In this document: piece by piece, positions 24,046-31,726 of the stretch | Numbering within the stretch: the first letter of the stretch is position 1 | How the letters are laid out: each line of letters opens with the position of its first letter | Source of the DNA: Collinsella sp. | GTDB lineage: Bacteria; Actinomycetota; Coriobacteriia; Coriobacteriales; Coriobacteriaceae | Assembly: GCA_019424965.1 (NCBI GenBank) | Contig: JAHYYL010000020.1 | Coordinates: 1-43,460, forward strand | DNA length: 43,460 nucleotides | Direction of reading: 5' to 3' | Made by a program: the position numbers and the translations under genes | The notes under the pieces: generated by a model | What the model was told of the DNA's origin: nothing | Databases searched by the model: none | The model's input: only the letters and a program-made list of their open reading frames with translations

Positions 24046-27000
24046 ATGGCGAACACCCAGAACTATATTAACCACCTGCTGCAGAGCACCGGCATCACGC
24101 CGGCATGCAGCGAAGAAGAGCGCTTGGCTGCCGAGGATATCGCTCAGATCTTCCGCAACCACGGCTTTGATCCCGAGGTTCAGGAGTTCAATGCCCCGGC
24201 GCCCAGCAGGTTGGCATTTGCCGTTACCGGTATTCTTGCGTTTGCCGGCGCCCTGCTGATGGGCATCGGTGGCGGCATCGGCTTGGTCGGCACCTTGCTG
24301 GCCATTGTCGGCGCCGTTCTTTACGTGCTCGAGCGCACGGGCCACCCCGTGGTTTCGCGCCTGGGCAAGACGGGCGTGAGCCAAAATGTCATCGCCTACC
24401 ACAAGGCCTCGGGCCCGCTCGCGTCTCCGCGCAACCGCCCGGTGGTCGTTGTCGCACACTACGACTCTCCCCGTGCTGAGCTGCTCGCCCGCGAGCCCTA
24501 TGCTTCGTATCGTGCGCTCATCGCCAAGCTGTTGCCCGTTGCCACGGTTGCCCCTGCTGCCGTTGCCATCTTGCGTATCCTGCCGCTCCCCGGCGCGCTC
24601 AAGGTTCTGCTGTGGATTGTCGCGATCCTCGCTTCCCTCGTTGCGCTCGCCAACGCGGCAAACATCATTTCTAACCGTTTTGTGCTTCCCTATACGTCCG
24701 GCGCAGTGTGCAACAAGTCTTCTGTCGCCGCTATGCTCGGCGTTATGGACAACGTTGCTCCCTTCCAGGGCGAAAACGAGTTTCCCGACGATGTTCCGTT
24801 CGATACCTATTTTGGGGAGCAGAAGCGTCGTGCCGAGGAGATGGCGCGCGCAGCAGCGGAGTATGCCGCGGCCCAACAGCAAAACGACTACGGCAACACC
24901 ATCGAGTATGAAGAGCCTACCTACGCCGAGGACGAGTTCGGTCAGCCGATTGCTCCCGACGCTCAGACCGAGCCCGAACAGGGCGAGGCTTTCGACGAGC
25001 AGATCGAGGGCTTTGAGGGTGCGTCTGCCGACGAGACGCTGATTGGCGCCATCGTGCCCGAGGATCAGAATCAGGCTGTCCAGGCCGAAGAGTTCAATGA
25101 CGAGGTTCCCACTGCCGAGCCGGCGGAGGAGCCTGTCGCGGCCGAGCCTGAGCCCAGGCTCTATCGCAATGCCGCCGGCAACATCCGCTTTGGTTCGGAT
25201 GCCATCCGTGCGCTCGGAATGCTTCCCGAGTCCTGCACGCTCGATTACGAGGAAGGCGAGGAGCCGACGTTTGAGCCCGAGCCTGCCCCCGTCGTGACTG
25301 CATCTGCGCCCGTTGTCGCCGTGGATGATGAGTCTGCCGCGGTTGCCGCTGCCGTTGCCGAGCCCGAGGCGGTGTCCGCGATCGATCCCGCGGCAGGACT
25401 GGACATTTTGGCTCCCGCCGCGCCGGCGCAAGACGTTAGGGACGAGCCTGACGACGATTACGCTGAACAGCCGAGGCGCGTGTCTTACGAGAGCGATACT
25501 GATTTCTCGGCCGAGATTCCCGCGGCAACGCCCCATGCCGATATTGCATCCGCGTTCTCTTCGATTGGCGCCAGCGCTTCCAACTTCTTTAAGGGTGCGC
25601 TTGCAAAGGGCAGGAAATTTGTCGACGATTTCGAGGGGAAGCGCGTTGCCGCACGCGAGGCTGCCGAGCAGGAGGCTATCGCTCAGCAGCAGGCAGCCGA
25701 GGCGGCACGTGAGCGCGCGGCGCAAGAGTTCGAGCAGAACGAGGCTATGCAGTCCGTGCCTGTCGACGCCGCCGAAGCTACAACGTCCTTTGAGGCTCAG
25801 CAGCACGTCGATAGCACCATGTCGTTTGATGCCGCGCAGTTCGATTCCACGATAACGTTTGAAAAGCAAGGCACCGCGATTGCCGAGCTCCTTCCTGTTT
25901 CCGATGAGCAGGGCGACGCGGCAGACGATGACGAGCCTATTGATGCTGCCGAAATCCAAGATGCCGCCGGGCACGAGCCCGTCGAGGTCAACTGTGACGA
26001 AGAGCAATACGCGGCAGCCGATCAAGGTGATTCGACCGAGGTCGAGCAGGAGGAAGTGCCTGCGGTTTCCGAGGCTCCCGAGACAGATGAGTCGAGGCCT
26101 TACTCCACGCAGATTTTCACCATGCCGACCCCGAGTGGTTCCGGTGCCACGGTTGCCGATGTTGCTCCCACCCAGGACGAAACGGTCGATTCCCTTATGG
26201 CCCAGATTTCCTCCCAGGCATCACCGCGTCCGCAGGTGAATGTTCCCGATCCGGCGTCGGCTCCGTCGCCTGCACCTTCCTCGTCTCCGCTGGCTTCGGT
26301 CCCCGATCCGTCGCTGCCGTCGATGAAGCAGGCAAACGTTGCGTCTCGCACGTCGCTGTTCGACCTTCCCGACCCCTCCGCACAGGTCAACGACCCCTTT
26401 GCTACCGCTCAGGGTCCCGAACCAACATCGGCACCCGTTGCGCCTCCTAGGCCCGTTGCGTCGGGCGCTCAGCCGATCGAGACCATTTCGGCTCCCGCCC
26501 CGGCGGCGCCCAAGTCTCGCAAGCGCGGCCTGGGCGGCCTGTTCGGTCGTAAAAAGAAAAACGAACAGGACAGCATGAGTGATTGGCTGGGCGTCGAAGA
26601 CGATTACGATGCCAAGAAGTCCGGTCGCGGCATCGGTTCGTGGGATAATTTCGAGGACGATAACGATGGCTGGAAGGGCGGCGCTACGTCTTCCGACGGC
26701 GCTTCTTCCGAAGATATGCTCTCGGCTGTCGCCTCTATGGGCGACGATGAGCTGCTCGGTCACGATATCTGGTTTGTGGCAACGGGCGCCTCGGATTGTG
26801 ATGGCGCCGGTATGAAGGCCTTCTTGGCTTCGCATCGCGATAAGCTCCGCGGCGTCTTCTTCATCAATCTTGAATCCGTCGGCGCCGGTAGGCTTTCGGT
26901 GGTGACGGTTGAGGGCGAACAGCAGCTGCTCAAGGGCGATCGCCGCATCATGAACCTGGTCAGCAAGGTGTGCAAGTCGTTCCATGTCGATTGTGGCGCG

Positions 27001-27192
27001 CTCGAGATGCCCTATGCCAAGACCGATGCCTACGCCGCCCTCGAGGCGAGCCGCCGAGCCCTCACCATCGCCGGCGTGGACGGCACGCGTCTGGCTTGCG
27101 CTCGTACCGAGGACGACCTGCCCCACAATGTCAACCCGACGAACATTGCCACGGTATCCGAGGTCGTGACCGAGGTTATCCGCCGTTCGTAG
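24046..27192 (+). CDS. M28-peptidase-like membrane protein with very long low-complexity insertion
   Basis: The frame is open from 23896, but GGAG before ATG 24046 (MANTQNYINHLL) is the better start and gives 1048 residues. Residues 1-250 resemble the first part of M28 metallopeptidases, with the HxD motif AHYDSPRAE (H138, D140), and carry hydrophobic segments at about 55-97 and 163-206. Residues about 260-900 are Ala/Pro/Glu/Asp-rich and likely disordered. Residues about 905-1048 resume the fold (HDIWFVATGASDCDGAGM ... FINLESVGAG ... LPHNVNPTNIATV, H1027). The bridging Asp of the usual DNASG segment appears as N (CNKSSVAAM), and the usual Glu-Glu is S916-D917, so catalysis is doubtful. The M28 call is by pattern only. 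The next gene is 21 nt away. Confidence 0.7.
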   Translation: MANTQNYINHLLQSTGITPACSEEERLAAEDIAQIFRNHGFDPEVQEFNAPAPSRLAFAVTGILAFAGALLMGIGGGIGLVGTLLAIVGAVLYVLERTGHPVVSRLGKTGVSQNVIAYHKASGPLASPRNRPVVVVAHYDSPRAELLAREPYASYRALIAKLLPVATVAPAAVAILRILPLPGALKVLLWIVAILASLVALANAANIISNRFVLPYTSGAVCNKSSVAAMLGVMDNVAPFQGENEFPDDVPFDTYFGEQKRRAEEMARAAAEYAAAQQQNDYGNTIEYEEPTYAEDEFGQPIAPDAQTEPEQGEAFDEQIEGFEGASADETLIGAIVPEDQNQAVQAEEFNDEVPTAEPAEEPVAAEPEPRLYRNAAGNIRFGSDAIRALGMLPESCTLDYEEGEEPTFEPEPAPVVTASAPVVAVDDESAAVAAAVAEPEAVSAIDPAAGLDILAPAAPAQDVRDEPDDDYAEQPRRVSYESDTDFSAEIPAATPHADIASAFSSIGASASNFFKGALAKGRKFVDDFEGKRVAAREAAEQEAIAQQQAAEAARERAAQEFEQNEAMQSVPVDAAEATTSFEAQQHVDSTMSFDAAQFDSTITFEKQGTAIAELLPVSDEQGDAADDDEPIDAAEIQDAAGHEPVEVNCDEEQYAAADQGDSTEVEQEEVPAVSEAPETDESRPYSTQIFTMPTPSGSGATVADVAPTQDETVDSLMAQISSQASPRPQVNVPDPASAPSPAPSSSPLASVPDPSLPSMKQANVASRTSLFDLPDPSAQVNDPFATAQGPEPTSAPVAPPRPVASGAQPIETISAPAPAAPKSRKRGLGGLFGRKKKNEQDSMSDWLGVEDDYDAKKSGRGIGSWDNFEDDNDGWKGGATSSDGASSEDMLSAVASMGDDELLGHDIWFVATGASDCDGAGMKAFLASHRDKLRGVFFINLESVGAGRLSVVTVEGEQQLLKGDRRIMNLVSKVCKSFHVDCGALEMPYAKTDAYAALEASRRALTIAGVDGTRLACARTEDDLPHNVNPTNIATVSEVVTEVIRRS

Positions 27193-27213
27193 ACGGAGCT
27201 CTAAGGAGTCAAC

Positions 27214-27432
27214 GTGTTTTCGTATATTAAGCGCCATTGGCCTGTCTACGTGATTTTGACCTTGATTGCCATTGCGTTAGGGTTTGGAGCTGCCTACATC
27301 GTGGGCGCGAAGGGCTCGACCCCCGCCTCCGCAATCAGCGAAGAGGTGGAGCAAGAACAGAGCACGGGTGCCGATGGGATTCCTGAGTCCGAGCAAGCAA
27401 TCGTTGATGGTGGATCTTCGTCTGCAGAGTAG
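27214..27432 (+). CDS. small single-span membrane protein
   Basis: This 72-residue protein is of unknown family. A basic N-terminus (MFSYIKRHWP) leads into a hydrophobic helix (VYVILTLIAIALGFGAAYIVGA, about 11-32) and an acidic Ser/Glu-rich tail. GTG 27214 has AAGGAG 5 nt upstream. It lies 21 nt after the M28-like gene and before a terminator, so the two form an operon and may act together at the membrane. Confidence 0.75.
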   Translation: MFSYIKRHWPVYVILTLIAIALGFGAAYIVGAKGSTPASAISEEVEQEQSTGADGIPESEQAIVDGGSSSAE

Positions 27433-27454
27433 ATGCGGCGAGTTAAATGATTGA

Positions 27455-27491
27455 AAGCGGGCGAGCCGGGGGACTGGCTCGCCCGCTTTTT
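27455..27491. terminator. bidirectional terminator between convergent genes
   Basis: A 13-bp stem (AAGCGGGCGAGCC / GGCTCGCCCGCTT) has a T run on the plus side and an A run on the other. It sits between the plus-strand membrane protein and the minus-strand surface protein and can serve both. Confidence 0.85.
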
Positions 27492-27498
27492 CATCGCT

Positions 27499-30400
27499 CT
27501 AGCGCTTCTTTGGGATTGACCTAAGGCGAGCGAACCATAGGGCTGCGGCACCCGAGGTCAGGAGCGCGGTGATGCAAGCGGCGATGGGAGCTGATCCTGT
27601 TGCCGGTAGGTCCTGCGGTAGGGTACAGCGTTGAATGACACTGTCCTCGTCATGTGACTCAAGTTTATCGCCGCCGCCGTTGCGGCAAAGATCGACGCGT
27701 GTGCTGTTGGTGAGTGCAGTTTGGGGTGTGTAAGCCGACGTTGCCTGCATGTGCACGACTGCGCCCCGAGCATCTGTGCCAAGGATTGCTTTGGCATCGT
27801 CAAGGTCGTCGTGCTCATCTTTGAGATCATCACGGGTCCAAGAATCCGTATCGCTTCGAGTCGTAAAGTCGGCGGCTACCGCACCGTATTCAATGCGAAT
27901 GCCCGTCACGACGGTATTGGATGCAAGGTCGAGTTCTTTCGCCTCGAGTGTGGCGGATTCCGTGGTCGAGACATCCGCCTTCCAGAGGTGCCAGCCGTCG
28001 TAATCGACGAGGCGGCAATCTTCACCCAGACTCTCTTTTACTTCGTCGGACTCAAGCCAAGGATTTTCGTGCCCATCGCCAAGAGTCGCGTTTGCCGGCT
28101 CATCGACGTCTGTCGAGTCCAACGGCGTCGTGCGATACCACACGTTGCACAGACCGTTGAGGTCGCCGATGGCGACGGGGGTTTCGATTGAGACGAATCT
28201 CGCCGTGCCGTCTTTGGCGCACTCAAGATCATCGGTAATCGTAAACTCATCAACCCAAGTAGCGGAATCGTTTCGAGCATCGATGGTATAGGAGAAAAGC
28301 CCATCCGTATTGGTTTGCATCGCGGCGCGGTTTTTTCCATCGCCGTTAGCCAACAGACCCTTCCCGATAGGTTGGACAAGTTCCTGACGCTTGTCGACCT
28401 GTCCTTTGATCTCGATGGGCGCATCCTTCATCGCGACGGATTGGACTTCTCCCGTATCCTTTATTTCAAACGTTATCTCCTCGGCAAGGTCATAGGTCCG
28501 CGGAGACATCGTTTCGCGCAACGAGTAGGTGCCGGGTGCAAGATGTTCGATGCGGTGCGGCTTGTCGGATGAGGTCCAGGAGTCTATTTCGGTTTTATCG
28601 GGACCATATAAGGTGAGCTGTGCGCCTTTCACTTCCTGCTCTCCGCTTGCATCGACCTTGGAGATATCAACCTTGGTGTAATCGTCGGATACGTTAAGCC
28701 GTGCTTCCACAACGGGTGTTTTCTGGTCGGCATAGGTAAGGTCGACGATATGGTGCGTCCGGTCGAGTAAGAAGCCGGTCGGCGCTTGAGTCTCGACAAC
28801 CTCGTAGCGTGCGGTGCCAGATCCCAGCGGGAGGTCGTCCGCGCGTGCTTCTCCAGTTTCATCCGTCGTGACGGTAGCGACAGTCTCACCGTCGAGCGCG
28901 GCAATGCTACCGTCGGGGCGCACGATATCACCTGAGGCACGGATCTCAAAGGTGGCGCCCGCGAGGCTGCTGCCGTCTACGGCATCGGTTTTAACGATCC
29001 TGATGTTTCCGGTCGCGGCGTGGTTATAATACGAGACGATTGCAACGGGCGTTAGGTTTATATCGGCGGGTATGTTTACCTCGATCTCTCCGCCGACAAG
29101 ATAGGGCTCTTTGGCCGAGGTTTCGCGTACATAATAGGTGCCCGGCATGAGCGATTCGGGCAGTGTGACGGTGCCGGTCGCGTCAGTCGTAAAGGTGTCC
29201 ATTACGTTATATGCTGGATACCAGCATGTTTGTGAGACAGGTTTGTGATTGCTGTCGAGGAGTTGGAAGGTGAATCCGGCTAGGGGAACAGAGGCGCCTG
29301 TTTGGGCATCGCGTTTTACAATCTGGAGATGCGTCGACAGGGCGTGGTTGTCCACGATATATTGAAGCTCGGCGCCGTCGGAAATCTGATTGGCCTCGAC
29401 GGTCCATTCCCCCGCACGTTTAAAACCCTCGGGGACGGTTTCCGGAACCTCACGAACCGTGTAGCCGGCGCGGTCGTATGGGACGGCTCCGTGGACACCG
29501 GCTGGTCGCTTGCCTGTGCCGAACCATGCTTCGGGCTGGTCTTTGGTGGAGGCAAAGCCATAGATGTTTGTAGTCAGTGTGCCAACAACCTGCTGAGAGC
29601 TGTTACTGACAACCTCAAAGACAACATCTCCTGCCGGCTGCTCCAGGCCGGATTGATCGCTATTGCCGTAGTCCTTGAATTTGGAAATCTCAAGGTCAAA
29701 CGCAATGGGGATATTGGAAACGCGAGATTCGATCTCGACCACGCCTGAATCGCCGAGTTGGTCGGCTCCAACGGTGTAAGACCAACTGTCACCGGAGGGC
29801 AAATAGCCCTCGGGCGCCTTCGATTCATAGATGGTAAAGGTTCCCAGGGGGACATCGGTGAGGGTAGCTCGACCGCTTTCATCGGTTGTGAGGGTTTGCG
29901 CCCATCCGGGGGTGGATTGCGACACGCACGTGAACTCTGCTCCCGCAAGTGAAGCTCCAGCCTGGGGTCCGGCATTCGTCGCGGCATCGAGTTTTACGAC
30001 ATGCAGGGTGATGGTGCCGGGTTGTTCATCAACGGCGACCTGTCCACCGTCATTCCCCGTGGTAAAGGCGATGCGATCACGACGGGGGACATAGCCGGCC
30101 GGCGCCTTTGTTTCAACTAGGTAGTATGCCGTGTTGGGCAGAAGTGCTGCCTGCGCTCGACCGTTGCTGTCCATCTGGATGGTGCCGACACGCGCGCCGC
30201 TGGCGCTCTCAAAAACATCGAATGTTGCCCCGGTAAACTGATAGGTATTGTTTCCGCTGGTAATAACGGTGTTAGCAGACTGCTTTTGGAAGGAAACAGA
30301 GACCGCCGGCAGTACATAGAGCATGTCTTGACGTTTGCTGCCGCCCGATACGGCCCCTAGATAGCGTCGCGCGCGGTGCGGAGCGGCTTTGATGCTTCCT

Positions 30401-30930
30401 GATTTTGCGCTGTCGTGGAGCCACCGCGCAGCCGCCACGACTTCATCGTCGGCGGTAAAGTGCCCGCTCTTGGTTTTGCCCTGAGCGGTCGTGTAGGAGT
30501 AGGTGCCGTCGACATGGGTAGTGCCGTTGAGCATCCATACGGCAAGCTGGGTGGCGGCGCGGGCGCGATCGGGTGAAAGATGGTAACCGCCAAACGACGT
30601 GGCGGTAGGATATCCGTGACAAACGATTGCTGCGAACTCGTCGTCGAGCCACACCCAGCCTTGATCAAAGTTGAGCCATGGGCCGCCCGGCTTGGTGGGG
30701 CCGGGACGCTCCTGGTTCATGCAGTAGGCAATCGAGGCGTCTTGAGCTTCATACTTGCCGATAAAGAAGGGCCCACAATTATCGCTGATAGTGCGGAAGC
30801 CGAGCTGGTCGTAGCCATCGACGGCAAATGCGGCTCCCGGTGCCAGGCAGCCGAAAAGCAGGAAGAGGAGCAGGAGCAGCGGACCTGTTGCGATTGCGCT
30901 GTGGACAGAGTGCGTGGGTGCGTTGGACAT
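27499..30930 (-). CDS. LPATG-anchored surface protein with thioester domain and SpaA-type repeats
   Basis: The 1143 residues begin with a signal peptide (LLLLLFLLFGCLAPGAAFA, cut near 36). A thioester (TQxA-type) domain follows: C70 in AYCMNQ and Q128 in ATQLAVW are the expected Cys-Gln bond partners, which in other Gram-positives couples adhesins covalently to host proteins. Then come several prealbumin-like SpaA/Cna-B modules with paired Lys (VVKLDA, QIVKRDA, RIVKTDA, ISKVDA) and Glu (VETKAPAGY, YESKAPEGY, RETSAKEPY, VETQAPTGF) for isopeptide bonds. The C-terminal part (about 850-1100) resembles VaFE-type repeat proteins. The end is a sorting signal: LPATG (1108-1112), hydrophobic helix, basic tail. 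AAGGAG precedes ATG 30930. No sortase gene is in the window. Confidence 0.9.
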   Translation of the reverse strand: MSNAPTHSVHSAIATGPLLLLLFLLFGCLAPGAAFAVDGYDQLGFRTISDNCGPFFIGKYEAQDASIAYCMNQERPGPTKPGGPWLNFDQGWVWLDDEFAAIVCHGYPTATSFGGYHLSPDRARAATQLAVWMLNGTTHVDGTYSYTTAQGKTKSGHFTADDEVVAAARWLHDSAKSGSIKAAPHRARRYLGAVSGGSKRQDMLYVLPAVSVSFQKQSANTVITSGNNTYQFTGATFDVFESASGARVGTIQMDSNGRAQAALLPNTAYYLVETKAPAGYVPRRDRIAFTTGNDGGQVAVDEQPGTITLHVVKLDAATNAGPQAGASLAGAEFTCVSQSTPGWAQTLTTDESGRATLTDVPLGTFTIYESKAPEGYLPSGDSWSYTVGADQLGDSGVVEIESRVSNIPIAFDLEISKFKDYGNSDQSGLEQPAGDVVFEVVSNSSQQVVGTLTTNIYGFASTKDQPEAWFGTGKRPAGVHGAVPYDRAGYTVREVPETVPEGFKRAGEWTVEANQISDGAELQYIVDNHALSTHLQIVKRDAQTGASVPLAGFTFQLLDSNHKPVSQTCWYPAYNVMDTFTTDATGTVTLPESLMPGTYYVRETSAKEPYLVGGEIEVNIPADINLTPVAIVSYYNHAATGNIRIVKTDAVDGSSLAGATFEIRASGDIVRPDGSIAALDGETVATVTTDETGEARADDLPLGSGTARYEVVETQAPTGFLLDRTHHIVDLTYADQKTPVVEARLNVSDDYTKVDISKVDASGEQEVKGAQLTLYGPDKTEIDSWTSSDKPHRIEHLAPGTYSLRETMSPRTYDLAEEITFEIKDTGEVQSVAMKDAPIEIKGQVDKRQELVQPIGKGLLANGDGKNRAAMQTNTDGLFSYTIDARNDSATWVDEFTITDDLECAKDGTARFVSIETPVAIGDLNGLCNVWYRTTPLDSTDVDEPANATLGDGHENPWLESDEVKESLGEDCRLVDYDGWHLWKADVSTTESATLEAKELDLASNTVVTGIRIEYGAVAADFTTRSDTDSWTRDDLKDEHDDLDDAKAILGTDARGAVVHMQATSAYTPQTALTNSTRVDLCRNGGGDKLESHDEDSVIQRCTLPQDLPATGSAPIAACITALLTSGAAALWFARLRSIPKKR

Positions 30931-31184
30931 GGCTGCTCCTTATCCCTCGTGCGCCGCACGGGGAGGCTGCGACGCGTAGGATGAGGCTACCCCCGAGGTT
31001 CATGCGGGTAAGTACCGGAGCCTGACCAAAAGCTTGCCCAATTCCTGACAAATTGAGCTCAAATACAACAATCAAGCAAAAGCGCAGGTAGAAGATAAGG
31101 TGAACAGGAAGTCAAAGGTCATCGTCTCCACAATTGACGCGATTTTCAAACGAATCTCCACAGCTAAAACAAGCATCGCCACCC
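30931..31184. other. gene-free spacer upstream of the surface-protein gene
   Basis: This 254-bp spacer lies between the divergent surface-protein gene and tRNA-Gly. It holds the AAGGAG site of the adhesin and a small CGTGC-GGC-GCACG hairpin (about 30948-30960). It must contain the adhesin promoter, but no convincing -35/-10 pair was found. No small gene was recognised. Confidence 0.5.
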
Positions 31185-31214
31185 TTGTATCGAACAAGAC
31201 AACCGCGTTATACT
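31185..31214 (+). promoter_or_regulatory. promoter of tRNA-Gly
   Basis: A -35 TTGTAT (31185-31190) and a -10 TATACT (31209-31214) are 18 nt apart. The tRNA begins 14 nt after the -10. Confidence 0.7.
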
Positions 31215-31227
31215 ATCCCCCACATAT

Positions 31228-31302
31228 GCGGGCATCGCCAAGTGGTAAGGCATCAGCTTCCCAAGCTGACACTCGCGGGTTCGAGTCCCGTTGCCCGCTC
31301 CA
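31228..31302 (+). tRNA. tRNA-Gly (CCC)
   Basis: Acceptor GCGGGCA pairs with TGCCCGC. The anticodon stem TCAGC/GCTGA encloses the loop TTCCCAA, so the anticodon is CCC. The T-arm is CGGGTTCGAGTCCCG. CCA is encoded (31300-31302). A 19-bp stretch of its 3' end is repeated at 31476-31494. Confidence 0.95.
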
Positions 31303-31312
31303 TTCGAATTTC

Positions 31313-31345
31313 AGGCACGGTAACGTTTCGTTACTGTGCCTTCTT
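31313..31345 (+). terminator. terminator-like hairpin after tRNA-Gly
   Basis: A 13-bp stem with one G-U pair (31313-31325 with 31329-31341, loop TTT) is followed by the weak tract TTCTTC. It probably ends the tRNA transcript. Confidence 0.65.
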
Positions 31346-31356
31346 CAATAAAGTGC

Positions 31357-31494
31357 CGGGACTCGAACCCGACAGGGTGCGAGCGTTAAATAAACGCGAA
31401 GCGTTTATAGCGAGCAGGCAAGGTCGCCGATAGGCGACCGCAGCCGGTGCGGATTTGCGAAGCAAATACGCGGACGTCCCGTTGCCCGCTCCAT
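31357..31494 (+). repeat. tRNA-trailer hairpin element behind tRNA-Gly
   Basis: The element begins with an exact 15-bp inverted copy of the tRNA-Gly T-arm (31357-31371, complement of 31276-31290). Three hairpins follow: 31390-31408 (8 bp, loop GAA), 31422-31439 (7 bp, loop GATA) and 31449-31471 (6 bp with outer pairs, loop GAA). It ends with an exact 19-bp copy of the tRNA 3' end (31476-31494 equals 31285-31303). A structurally matching element lies behind tRNA-Lys (42992-43114). No coding potential is seen. It may be a tiny non-autonomous element integrated at the tRNA 3' end, or a relic of tRNA duplication. Confidence 0.75.
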
Positions 31495-31660
31495 CGAGCG
31501 CGGGAGACCTTGGGACGGCCAATTCAACAAAGTCTTCCCCATCGTCTCCGTGAATCCGAGGAGATCGACCGCAGCCGGTGCGGATTTGCGAAGCAAATAC
31601 GCGGACGTCCTCATGGTCGCTCCAATTCCAAAATGTTAGGTTAATGCCTACTGCCCATAC
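31495..31660 (+). repeat. second, decayed copy of the tRNA-Gly trailer element
   Basis: Positions 31566-31610 repeat 31435-31479 exactly over 45 bp, including hairpin 3. They are followed by a degraded form of the tRNA-Gly 3' end (CATGGTCGCTCCA near 31612-31624 against GTTGCCCGCTCCA). The stretch 31495-31565 is unrelated to the first unit as far as I can see. No gene is recognised from 31303 to 31726. Confidence 0.7.
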
Positions 31661-31726
31661 TTGCACCTGCGCACGGTACAATGGTTGGGTTACGACCAAC
31701 GTGCCAATAACCAAAAAGGAGCCGCT

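Noticed and set aside
23995..26025. 676-codon open frame antisense to the M28-like gene
   Set aside because: It is the reverse of a low-complexity GC-rich segment; Arg/Leu/Gly-rich with no motif.
31357..31494. A second complete tRNA gene behind tRNA-Gly
   Set aside because: Only the 3' end is copied; no D-arm, anticodon stem or matching 5' acceptor strand can be placed, so it is not called as a tRNA.
31303..31660. CRISPR array
   Set aside because: There are only two copies of the 45-bp repeat, with no series of unique spacers and no cas genes.
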